Origin: Paraspadella gotoi
Taxonomy: Eukaryota; Chaetognatha
Assembly (NCBI GenBank): GCA_051294375.1
Contig: CM119265.1
Location: 6,457,489 to 6,521,488, forward strand
Reading direction: 5' to 3'
DNA length: 64,000 nucleotides
Positions within the stretch are counted from its first letter, which is position 1. Every line of letters begins with the position of its first letter. The notes below the pieces were generated by a model. The model saw only the letters and a program-made list of their open reading frames with translations. It had not been told where the DNA came from and searched no databases. This document shows positions 11,047 through 23,300 of this stretch, one piece after another. Made by a program: the position numbers and the translations under genes.

Positions 11047-14000
11047 TTATCCGGAATTTGCTTGCGGCATCACGAAGGGCTTTACAAGAAAGAGTTTCAC
11101 TTTGCCCCCATCGCCCGTATAGATGGGGGCTTTTTTGTAGTGATCTACAAGTTCCTCGAGAGAAGCAAACCGTCGTGTGCCGATGTTGAAGACGCCGTCG
11201 ACAAACCGGACGCGAAAATGCTTGTTTTTACCTTAATAAAAACGCACGTTTAAGTACTAATAGTTCTTGATAAAACTTAAGCGGTAAAAATAGTGGAATC
11301 GGAGGAGGAAACGTTTACCAGGCGCTTTGAGGGAAACGGAGTAATCTCCGACATTAGTCTCGCTGTCTCTTATCGCGAAATCCCCATCGACGCCGTATCG
11401 ATTGAGCATTTCGTCGCAGTCATGACGCTTTATCGTTCCATAGTACCACTCCTTTGACGCGAAAGGACCAGTCAGTCCTGAGATAAAACAAAATAAATTC
11501 TTTCAAAGCTCGAGGGGTATTGAAGAAATAGAAGGAAAATAATGGTATATTTCGCGAAGAGTAGAAACGAGAGAATGTATCGCTAGACAAAATATACTGA
11601 GGGGCAGGAGGAGGAAAGAAGAATAAGAGGAAGAGGAGAATTGGACGGCAGGCTAAATCCTCCTCTGCAAAGCGTGGTTCATATTAAGAATTCTTTGAAG
11701 GATTTACAAGCGCATTTATATTTACCGTATTCAACACTTACAATCAGACATTTAAAACTTTTGACCATTTATTTTTTAATGACTCCGAGAGTCGGCAATT
11801 GCAAACCAAATTAACCTTGTCTATAGTACAAGGCGGTTATCGCGGACTGATCAGCGCTGGAAGTGTCGTCGGAGGCTCGCCCAGTGGAACTCGTAGTGTT
11901 ATGATTCTGTCCACCAATCAATTGACTGAAAAGAAAACACAAATGACAAGGTAAATGAAGTCGGATTCTTCTTCATTTTATCAATCGCCGTACCTCGTGG
12001 AGCTATTGTTCATGAGATGCTGGTCCCCTTGCGAGACGGTGGAATTATTGAGTGCGTCGTCCTCGACGACCTCGACGTAGTTGCGCGGAACAAGGCCGAT
12101 CTCGCCTCGGGCGTTGCGAGCGCGCCACCATTCGGGATCGTTGGCCGGTTTTTCAACGATTTCCAACCTGATGAGGATTGAGGAAGTTATTAAAATAAAA
12201 GAGAAGCAGCAGCAGCCGGGTATCTCAAAAGGGATACTAACTTTTCCCCGTGATGAAAAGACAGTTCTTCCTCGTTTTGAGCGCGGAATGGGTAAAGGGT
12301 TTGGACAATGTGAAGCACGTCGGAATCGCCGTGAGAGTCGTACAACCGACCATCAGCGTGTATGAACTGAAAAAAAAAAAGAGCGAGCCAGTTTATTGAC
12401 AAAATCTGCACAGGGGACAGCCGGAGAAAAAAAACTGAAGAACGAACCTGAGGCGTGGTCGTTTTGTTGTTCTGTTGATTCGTTGGCGTCGGAGGTAAAG
12501 CTCCAAATCCCCGCGAGGGACCTTTCGAACAAAATAACATTACTTTAGAGTAAGTATCAAAATCGTTAACTCAAACAGCAATCAAGAACATGTGACTAGA
12601 ATTTTCATTCAGGATCGTCTTTCACTCACTCTCCTGTCCCATTCCGGGAGGAAAGGTGGTCGGTGACGAAGGCGTGGAAGAAGCGAGGCCGACTTTGGAA
12701 GAATTGGCGTTGGTGGTGGTGGCGGTTGTCTGGCCGGCGGAGACGAAAGGGCTTCCGGTCGAAGGAATGGCTAAATCAAAATTTTATCTTTAGTATTGTG
12801 GCAGTAAATTCACACTGCCTGACAGCCAGCCTCATTCAGCCAATCGAATTGCCTCAGAGGGGGAACGCACCATTTTATGCGTTGCGTTCCATTCCACAGT
12901 CCTAAACACTTCCCTCTGTGTTGGCAAAGCGAGAACGTCCTAGGGTAACCGCGCTAGTGGCAGGCGGCGCCACTTAGGGTCGGAAGCCCCTAAAGCATCA
13001 CATGCAACTCGGCTGTTGCTATAAGTGGTAAGCCCTACTAAGGAACACGCAACTTTCTCAGGGTATGCTACCTCAAACGCCTATGTCCTGACAACTTCGG
13101 GTACGCTACGGCAAACTCCTATGCCCCTGGGGTATGCTACGACAAATGCCTATGTCCCACTACAACGCGCTCTGTATCTCTCTCCCACTATAATAGCAGT
13201 TTTCTCACACACCTCTCAGGCCTAGAGAACCTGAGTGATGGCTTGCCCGATAATCCTGTGGCACTAAATTAATTCTGTTTCACATCCAGCATTGACTCAG
13301 GGGGGGAATGCAACATCCCATCTCTAGTAAGTACTTTTATGACAAACTTATTTTATTTCTAAGGCAACAGCTTCAAATTCATACTCGAGAGCTGTGGCGT
13401 GTTGGAGTGCATGTCGTAGAGCTCCTGGACGTAGTTGGAGGGGAACCAGCCGATCTTGCCGGCTCCCGAGTCTCCGCGCCACCACCCGTCGGGACTCTTT
13501 TCCATTATCGTCACAATCGATCCTTTCACCAGAGAGATTTCGTCGTCACGGACCGCGTCGTACTTGTATTTTACTGATAGAAAAAAGGGTAAAAATTTAT
13601 GTTATGAGACGTAGCGAGTCTTAATAATCACACAAATAGTTTAAATATCTACAAATTTTGTTTCGGGTTCTAATTTTTTAGTCTTAACGGCTAATCGGCA
13701 TCCGTCTCACCGATGGCGTTTATGTTGAGGTTGCACTGATTTCCCTCGCTGTTGGTGCTGGCGGAATCGGATCCGCCGGGGTAGCTGCTGTTGCCGCTTT
13801 TATCACCGGCCATCGACGAAGCGACCGGGTTCGCGCCGCCGCCTACTCCGCCGCCGACGCGCTGGGCCTGACTAGAGTCTTCCGAGTGATGCAGCGTGGG
13901 CATTGACGTCGATTTGTCTTTGTCCTTCATCGTCACGAGGTTTTGCTTTATTCGCTTAAAGAAGGAAGCTTTTTCGCGTTTCACGTAGTTGCTAGGTACA

Positions 14001-14260
14001 TAGCCTGGAAAGGTAGGGGCGAAAATTAGGGAGAAAAAAAAGATGTATATAGGTAAAAGCTTCCGATTAAATCTAAACACGCACGAACCCGTTTGATTTT
14101 TGGCGTTTTGCACCCGCCACCAGTGTCTAGAGTCATCGAGTAAAACTAGTTTGTCGTTCTTCTTCATGTCGAGCTCCTGAGCGTCCTGAGCGGCGTAATC
14201 GAACTTGGCCACCACCATGACTGGTTCGCCTCCAGCCACCTTCGACAGGTCCGACTCCAT
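11047..14260 (-). CDS. NCK1: NCK adaptor protein (SH3-SH3-SH3-SH2)
   Basis: NCK links phosphotyrosine sites to actin regulators (PAK, WASP/WAVE). Ten exons: 14089-14260, 13711-14004, 13385-13573, 12630-12770, 12448-12521, 12242-12366, 11994-12167, 11816-11925, 11319-11477, 11047-11231; all phases agree. The product is about 540 residues, versus about 377 in human NCK1. SH3-1 has [17 protein letters not shown] and [10 protein letters not shown]3-2 has DDEISLVKG and [10 protein letters not shown]3-3 has [15 protein letters not shown] and GLVPRNYV. The SH2 has [12 protein letters not shown], the phosphotyrosine-binding arginine in DFAIRDS, and [12 protein letters not shown]. The extra length is low-complexity Gly/Ser/Thr/Pro linker, especially between SH3-2 and SH3-3. 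The start ATG sits in a textbook GCCGCCATGG context. The intron upstream of 12770 carries transposon fragments. The stop of IRAK1BP1 lies only 60 bp upstream of this ATG. Confidence 0.95.
12798..13023 (+). mobile_element. Short non-autonomous copy of repeat family Z
   Basis: It begins TGTGGCAGTAAATTCACAC and ends GGCTGTTGCTATA. Head and tail match the 4.8-kb element at 17057-21858 (head TGTGGCGGTATATTCACAC, tail GGCTGTTGCCATA), including the shared stretch GGCAAAGCGAGA...GTCCTAGGGTAACCGCG. It lies in an NCK intron, about 25 bp from the acceptor of exon 4. There is no coding capacity. Confidence 0.7.
13061..13158 (+). repeat. Three imperfect copies of a 28-bp unit
   Basis: Copies at 13061, 13099 and 13130 follow the pattern GGGTAtGCTACgnCAAAnnCCTATGyCC. 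They sit directly after the short Z copy in the NCK intron. Confidence 0.6.
13257..13327 (+). repeat. Second head fragment of repeat family Z
   Basis: Begins TGTGGCACTAAATT and continues to a CAGGGGGGGAATGCAACATCCC segment, parallel to the heads at 12798 and 17057. Truncated; NCK intron. Confidence 0.55.
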
Positions 14261-14320
14261 GGCGGCCTTCAACTTCCCCTTTTTATAAAATTTAGTTTCT
14301 TCGAAAAGGGAAGATAAACG

Positions 14321-17300
14321 CTAAACCAAGTTTTCTCGTCGTCCGTTTCCTTTCGCCTGTTTTCTCAGGAGACCGCCGAGGTCGCTAAGTTCGTAGACGG
14401 CGACGACGGTGACGCGGACGAAGAGGGCGTGCGAAGAGACTAAATCCGTGAGCGAGACGATCTACATTACGATAGATTTATAACATCTAGTAAATGAATT
14501 ATGAATTGGAAGAAGTGAAAATTTCCAATCCGAAATGTTTCTGGAAAAATAATTAAAAAGACGTAGAACCCCCCCCCTGCAAAACAAAAACATTCAAACC
14601 AACTCGGGAGTCTCGGAGAGAGAATAAAAATTAAGAAATTCGCCAAAATTGATGCCCACCTGTTGAAAATCTCGCTCAGCGTTCGGTTTCCACTCGAGGA
14701 CTTCTTCCTCTCGGATGGAGATTGGCGAGCCGAGGCCGACGGTGGGACCGAGAGAGGCGAGAATCTCGATGGCTTTTCGCTTCGCGTTGTCGATGGCGAG
14801 AAGAGAGGTTTTGCTGCGCAGTTCCGCGATTCGTTGCGCCGGAAGTTCAACGACTTCAGGCGGGAAAATTCGAACGTTTATTGGGTCGAGTTTTTCGGTC
14901 AAAACGTTTGAAAGCGTCTCGCACTAAAACGGCGATAGGAGACATTACAATATTAATCTTAAATTTTTTTACAATCAGTTTCTGAATGTGGCAATTAAAG
15001 CAAATAAATTTACCTGTAAAAGATCGGAAAAAATCGCTGAGATTTGGGCAGTGAACGTGAAGGAGTTATCGCAATTTTCTTTTCGTTTCAAAACTTTAGA
15101 AACTTGAATCTTGCTTTCCGTTACTCCATGATGTTTTATCGCCTTTAAGAAAAAGGGTCATTCAAATCAACTTCAAAATAGGCCAAAATAAAAAGGCTGA
15201 GCTCCTGGCGATTCCGAAAATGTATTCACATTAAACATTTGATACATTCTACACCATTTTATATCGGTTTTAATTATAATATAAAATAAAAGAAACCTAT
15301 CTGAAGAGTTGCAGGTCACACGAAAAGGACGATCCATCTGATATTTTTTATGAATTTTTTATCAGTGAATTCGAAAAATGTAATAGAGACATTTTTAAAT
15401 TTTAACTTGTATCCTTGAAAATGAAACATTTTTAAACTTTAACCCTGAATTCTTCCTTAATGGAACGCGTTTATCAAAATGTCTCTCTATTACATTTTTA
15501 CAATTGTTTTTAAGATTGCTAATCAAATTTTTAAATCAATATTATATTAGTCGTTTAGGCTGCAACTCTTCAAATTCAGTGTAGATTCATTCATTCATTC
15601 ATTCATTCCATTTATTACTGTGTTTTGTCAAGTTAAATTGGTAGCATATGAAATTGGTACAACCAATATAAAAATTATCCATTCATTTAATAAATAAGCT
15701 ATCTTGCCCCTGACTTTGGACAGGCTTTGGTGGTTTCAGGCCTCCATCACTCTTACAAGATAATGACATAGCAGGTCCCTGCAAGCTTTCAATCAAGACT
15801 CTCTCACAGTCTCGTTTATTCACTCCCAGACTACCTGGCTTCCCTATCAATGAAGTGGTATAATATTTCAAAGAATGTTTCAATTGTATGAAAAGACCAC
15901 TCCCTTAAGTATTAGATCGGGGAATACTTATTGTACTCCGCACTAGCATCAAAATACAAGGAGCTGAATTTTATAAAATTGGTACAACCAATATAAAAAT
16001 TATCCATTCATTTAATAAAGATTAAAGATTTGTTTTTCAATTTTGTTATTTACCGATTTAAAAAAAATTCTTGAAAACAGAATGTTTATATATAAATAAA
16101 AACTTTTTTTTTGTGAGACAATATCATGGACAATCCCAAAAGACTCTAAACTTACCGATGCATGTTATTATAAAACATTGGCTATTTGATTCATGTCTAT
16201 TTATATTATTGTTTTCCCTTTCAGCCCTGTGAGCATCGTGTATTTATTATCATAGAAAGTACGTGTTCGAGTGTGTGTCCTAATCTAGTTGGCGTCCCCG
16301 TTCTCTTGTGCATTCCTATTCACAGATCCTATACTGTGGGCAACCTTGTGGTCGACCGTGCCGCCGTGTGGTTAACTGACATTGTGGTTCATACGTTAGA
16401 GGGTCTCGTGCTTCTCAAGCCCGGCCGGCGCCCGCCGGCATCGCCCACAACAATCACCCTCTAACAGTGGTGCATCGTCCTATCCATCTTCGTGTGGAGA
16501 ACACCCTTAGTGGTCGACAGTTCAAACACTTTTCTCTGGAGTGTCGCTTCATTAACCCATTGTCTATCGGGTTGACTCTGAGGCACTGTGGATTCGTGAC
16601 CACAACCTGTCCGTCAGCAGTCACGCTGTCATGATAGCCGTTGGTTCAGCCTGACTGTGAAGCTACATTGTTCCTTTCACAAAAATATTTTATCCGTGAT
16701 CTTCAACCCAGCATATCCACGAAGCAAAGGCTTGGTCGCTGCTTGGAACTTGGTCGGCCTTGTAAGGCGACAAACCTTACCAAGATCCGTTCGCCTTGTC
16801 GCGCGGCTTATCCCGGATTCTTGGCTACAAGCTCAACAGAAGATCCAGCTTTAAGAAGTCGGAGGGGCCGGGTCTAGCTAGCCCCCCCCCTCGTGTGGCA
16901 CGACTCAATCGTTCTATTTGCAAGTCCGCCTCTACAATTAGCACGGTGCTCACCCCAGCATCGCCCACAACAATCACCCTCTAACATGTATTTCTCTAAG
17001 TATTAGCTCTAATACATCAATGATTACAGAAGGCTTCATATTATAAAATGTGGTACTGTGGCGGTATATTCACACAGCCATCACCGTCCACCATCGTTTC
17101 AGCCCAAATCCATTGGCTCACAAGGGGGAACACACACCATCCCAGGCGTGAGTTTCATTAGGGCTGTGCCAAAAATTCTCAAACATCAAGTAAGCTCAAC
17201 TTTACATCCGGTTACAATATGTGGGGGTATAAAAAAAGATGTTTGCCAAAATCTCGTCGATTATGGCTTCAAACACCCTTAGCACTACCCTGCTTTAAAG

Positions 17301-20300
17301 GATTTTTGGCCAGCACTTTGAACTAAAAAATTAATTGTTGAAAAGTATGACTTAGTTTATCCGGTCCACTCAACTTTATTAGCTGAGGAAAATATCAAGA
17401 TTATTTCAACATCAATTTCGAGTGCTCTTTTCCATCCACAGCCCTTCAAGACTGGTCCACAGCACGGCTGAGGATGTGGAGTTTGATAACATCATTGCTT
17501 ATAAGATTTCCTAACCATTTAGGGTAGAATCTCTTACTTTGGCATAGTTTTACAACTAATATATGTTCACCTGTAAATAAATTGAAAACATTTGATTTTT
17601 TATTTAGTGGCTGTGGTTACAATCCTGGAGGATACTTCCTGTTCCTTTTTTTATTTTTAATAAAATTACTATTTTAAAATTACATCTTTTTGGATAATTT
17701 ATTGTTACAGGCTTGATGTAATAATGATTCAAAAAATTGGTTCACTAACATCCAGAAAAAATTGCATGAATTAACATAGGTTTCAAGAGAGCCTCTCTTG
17801 AAGGATCTGGGAGCACACTCACATCACCCCTTTTAACTTAGTTAAAGATTACTTCTTTTTTTTAAATATAAAATGCATGTTTTGGTTAAAATTTTTATGA
17901 ACCAAAAATTACTGCTTAAAGTTTTTAATACACATACCAATTAAAAACTAGAGTAGATTTGAATACTGCAACTATGGCCAAAATGGATTTATGGTTGTAA
18001 TTTGCCTTCACTAGAGAATCGTTGGAGAACAATAACAAAAGGGGGATAAATGTACAATATCATATTGAAAGAAATTCCTATTAAATTAACCGGAAGGATC
18101 TTATAACTACGACAATGACGAAAACGACGAACAACAATTGATACCAGAGGATTCCTGTAAATTATCGGGTGAAAAGAATCTTTGTGGCACTAAGGTCATG
18201 TAAATGACTGAGGTCATTCGAGTCACCCAAGTAAAACTAATTATTAAACACATAAATTTATGTCAAAGAATAATATTTAATAATAAGACTTTTTGATCAC
18301 CAATATATATTATATAATTTTATAGTAATATTAAATGATTAATTAATCGATAGTGAATCAAATAAATATTCACCAAGGAAAACTGGCAACAGCAACTACA
18401 GAGACAATAATCATTAACATACTAACAAGTTTGAGCAAACAATGTCGGATCTTGCCCACGAAATCATTTCGGTAATTAATTATAAAATAATTAAATAATT
18501 CAAGTTAATTAATTAATATATTAGGGCAATAATTTTTTAGGTCTTTTCGTCACTAAACCCGAACAACAAGCCAAATGACGAACGATGGAAAAAATGCTGA
18601 TAACGATTGACTTGATCAGATTGACTGATTAATTAATTATTGGATTGTTTATTTGACTAATTGATTATTAAACTAATTCATTAATTTGATTAAATTATAT
18701 AACCTTGCATTTTACAATTTAATAGCATAAGAAAAGAACAATAACTCAAATTAGTGAAACAGGTTTCTGTGTTTTCAGGATATCGTCCTATCCACTCATT
18801 GAGCAATTGGTGTTCAAATGGTGAAATATATTTTTTTGTTTTTTCCATTTAATCATTTCCACTCAGACGATTCCATCGAAACTTCATATCCAGCTCAATC
18901 ACAACATCCCTACCCAGTACCCACACACAAAATTTCATTCAATCCATCCATCCAATCACGAATAAATTGGTGTTTTTTGCTAAATGGGACGTACGGACGG
19001 ACGGACAGACAGACGGACAGGATGGACGGGATGGACATATTTTTTTGAATAATTTATCATAATTCGATGTTCTGACATGATATAAGTGAATGCCGACAAG
19101 TTGAGGGGGCGACTAAAATGCTAAATATTACTTGGATATTGTCAAAGTAAATAAGAATAAGGCAAAAAATTAGAAAAAGAGACAAACAATAGCCAAATAA
19201 TAAAAAAAACTATAACAATATAACAATTTGTATTTAATTATTCGTATTTAAAGTTGTTAAGTTGTCAAGGGAATGGTAATTGTGAATGCTTTCTTTCGTT
19301 GCACATTGTGAATTAGTTTGAGAGAAGAAATTTTTGTATTGTCGTTGACAAATAATGTACACTGTTTCAGACTTATTTGTAAGTCTCTTCAGCGCGAATT
19401 AAATGATTTCACAGCTTTGTATTTAATGTGAAAAAGATGAGTGAGAGAGAGAGCAGGAGAGAAGAGGCTTTCCAACAAAGGAATTTGAAAAAAGGACAGT
19501 GCTTGTTTTGAGGGAACGGATTAAATTTTGATTGACATAGAGTGAGGGAGAGTTGAAAGAGAAATGAAATTCAAATCAGATTTGAGTTAAAGTGAATAAA
19601 TACATTTGCACATTTAATGGAAATGGTACAATCGAGCTTGACACTATTCATCCTATTGATTCTAGCTTTTTAAAGACAAAATAGCAAGGGTTGAAAGGAA
19701 TAAAAAATTATGAGAGGAACATTATCGATAAAAATATCTAGAACACGTTGTCGAATTTAATTCCTACCAATTTCGGACGTTGTAGAAAATAATTTTATTT
19801 TTTTAACTATTTTTTTTTTTTTAACAGAAAGGAAAATTAATAATCCATCTCTCAATCAATTTTTCTGCATATTTCATTAAATCCATTTATAATATTTAAT
19901 AAAATGGCATCTTCTGTATTTTTTTCTTGATTTGTTGATTTTTATTTTAAATGTTAAAATTCAAGCTGCATTAACTTAATTATTAATAAATAAGTAATTA
20001 ATTAATTATTAATTATTCGTAATTAATTAATTATTTATATTAATTTTTATTTAATTAAATTTATTTAATCGACTATTGTTGTTTACGCCGGTCATGACAA
20101 GACACGACCGTTTGGCCGTGGGACACGACGAGTTAATATCTGGCTGCTGCTCGCCCGGTTTTACGAATGTGAAGGAAGATATCTGGTTATTTTTAACGTT
20201 TGAAACGTTGCGAGAGACGAGAATTAGTGCCTCTCGAAAACTCGGACGTTAAATCGCTTTTAACTCACAGCGTTTGGTAGTTTTAATTTAAAGTCCATTT

Positions 20301-23300
20301 AATCTCAGTTTTAAATTCATTTTTTAATCTCACGTTTTTAACCTTTTATTCTCGGAAATTAAACCTCATTAATTTCATCCCAGCCGTTTTTATAATAACT
20401 AAACTTTTATCTCCGTTCTTTGTGCCAAATTTGTTGATAAATACAACTTACGCAACCAGTTCCCAAATTCTTAGCGTTCCTTTGATTGAAAGGGCGAGAC
20501 AAAAGTGGAAAAAACGATTTTGACACGAAAATAAAAACAAAATTTAATACTTAATTATTAATTACTTAATTATCTTGATCAGCTGTTACCGCTAATTGAT
20601 CGTGGCATATTCGGGCATTGCTTTGCTCGCAAACTTGTACTTTTCTTTCTTTCTTTTTTCTTTCTTCTTTCTGTCAGTCGTTCTCGCCTTTAATAAAAGC
20701 TTATTATCATTCTTTCTTACAATTTACTTGCACTGTTAATCGTTAGAACCAGTTAATTTAATAAAATTTCTCTCAAATACATTCGTTCATTGTCCGCCCT
20801 TTTGTTATTATTCTCCACTATTCACTCTAGTGAAGCAAATACGTTACTCATAAATCCATTTTGCATAATGAGTAATTCGAAATCTTCCCTAGTTCTTTAA
20901 TGGTAAGTGTATTAAAACTATGAAAGGCAATAATTTGGCAATAAAATTTTCACCAAACATGTATTTTATATATTAAAAAAAAAGGTTCTTTACTCAGTTT
21001 AAAAAGGGGGCTGTTGGAGGGTGCTGCCAAGAAATTCCTTCAAGAGTGACTCTCTTGAACCTTAGGCTTTAATTCAATGCAATTTTTTTGGATGTGACCA
21101 ATTTTTGTATGCATCTTATCATCAGCCCTGTAATGTAAAGTTATCCAAAATGAGTAATTTTATAAATTAGAGTAATTTTATATAAAATTTAAAAAAAATG
21201 ATACAGGAAGTACTCATCCAGGATGTAACCACACCCTTCATTAAATAAAATTCAAAAGTTCGTTGATTTAGATATAGGGGAACATAATTAGTTGTAAAAA
21301 ACTTATGCAAAAGTAAGAGATTTCTACCCCTAAATGGTTAGGAATTTATAAGAATTGATGTTATCAACTCACACATCCTCAGCGTGCTGTGGAGCCAGTT
21401 GTAGAAGGCTGTGGATGAACAAGAAGCACTTCAAAATTGACTGTGAAATAAATCTTTGGATGATTTCTACTAATAAAGTTGAAGTGGAACGGATAAACAT
21501 GTCATACTTTTCAAGCAATAGATTTTTTAGTCAAAGAGGTGCTGCCAAAATCCTTTACAGCAAGGGTAGTGCTAAGGGTGTTGAAGCAAATTCGACGAGA
21601 ATTTGGGCAAAACATCCCTTTTTTATACCCTACTATTGTGCCGGATGTAAATGAGCCACTATGATTTTCTGAAATTTTTGGCACACACCTAGTGTTCCAT
21701 CCCAGTCCTAATGACTTCCCTCTGCATTGGCAAAGCGAGACCGTCCTAGGGTAACCGCGCCAGTGACTGGAGGCGTCACTGAGGGTCGGAAGCCCCCAAA
21801 GCCAACAGTGAGATGCCCCATCCCAATGGGCATCACGGGCAACCCGGCTGTTGCCATAGTACCCCTTTTTTGTGACCAGAATCTGTTCCTACCAAACTAC
21901 CTGATCGAATTTCATGAAATTTTACATTTAGAGTCTTAATGACGATATAAATGGAACTATCGAGGCGAATTTGAATATTCAACCGCTGACAAGAGATACA
22001 GGGCCCTGGGGGTGGGGCCCTGGGGGTGGACCCCTGGGGGGCCAAAAAAACCTAAAATTTTTTTTTCATTTTTTGAAATTTTTTTAGTGGCATCAGGTGC
22101 ATTTACGTTTTAAACATATAAAAAAAACATTTTAAAACTAAAATTGAAAAATTTTCAATAATTAAGAATAGTTTGAAGATGCATGGTTCATCATTTTTAC
22201 TTCCAATTTCCCTAAATTATTCCAAAACTGACTTGAACAGCTGATGTTCATGAAGCTAAAAATTAAGGTAAACTAATATTCTGTGGTAATTAATACGTTT
22301 TTGTGGAAAAGTAAACGTCTATACAACTGTTCAATACAAAAATAATGAAAACATTTTTTTGACCATTTATTGTCAACCATATATTGTCAGCCACGTGGAA
22401 ACAATTGCTAAAGTCATGGGGTATCCAACACAACCTAACAACATCTTACCATCCACAGTCTAACGGTTTAGTCCAGCGTTTTCACCGACGATTAAAAGAA
22501 TCGCTCATCACTCTCGGTAACGACGCTCGCGACAACTGGTGAGCCTCTCCGCGAACTTATCCAACCTTCTTATTAAATACTTACTTAATAAGTAATTAAA
22601 CAAATCAATCTCGGTCTGATACCTATCCTTGATACTTATCCCGATTTTATCTTCACTGAAACTGAAACCTTGGTAGCCTCTAACTCTAAAACAACATTGT
22701 GAAGCCAACAAACAATAATTTTACTAAATCGGATGTCAATGCCAAGAGGTGAAGCGTCAAGTGGACCAGATTCTCCCTTCAGGTTGGGCAAAAGATGAAT
22801 AATTAAGTTTTGTAAAAGCTTGCCCTCTGTTGATCGTTTCCTTCTCTCTCTCACATTCCCCAACCTCCCCTCACCCCCGTCCCGGCGATGAGTGAACCAC
22901 ATCGCGAACTCGTCAAGGAGCCCGTCTTCGCCGGCTCGCGGACGATTCCTTCTCTCCAGGCCACTCCCACCTCAATCTGCCAGGCGGTTTTGGACGCGGC
23001 TGCGCTCTCGCTCCACATCTCCAAACGTTGGAGGCAATGAAAATCAATTCGCCTTCCACCTGCCTCCTGATACGGCTCCTCACGAGATGGCTGCAGCCCG
23101 GATCCCCAGGAGGCATTGGCCCGCACCATCGCCGACACTCTCGCGGCGTCGTTCAAAAACATCAACCTCAAAAACACAAAGCTTCCCGATTTTGACGCCG
23201 ACAATGTCGATCTTTGGATCAAAAGGGTAGCGCCGCCTATACCCGCGCCAAATATCAGCTCCCAAAGGAAAATTTGCTCATCTGGAAGATAAGTTTAGCG

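Noticed and set aside
16186-16985. A pair of LTRs ending in the shared 29-bp sequence
   Set aside because: Only the terminal 29 bp and a few flanking bases match; the rest of the two 250-350-bp segments do not align, and no TG...CA pair could be defined.
18818-19048. 76-codon frame over the repeat W tail (with the GRTDRQTDR stretch)
   Set aside because: The GACGGACG tandem tail creates it; other W copies do not keep the frame.
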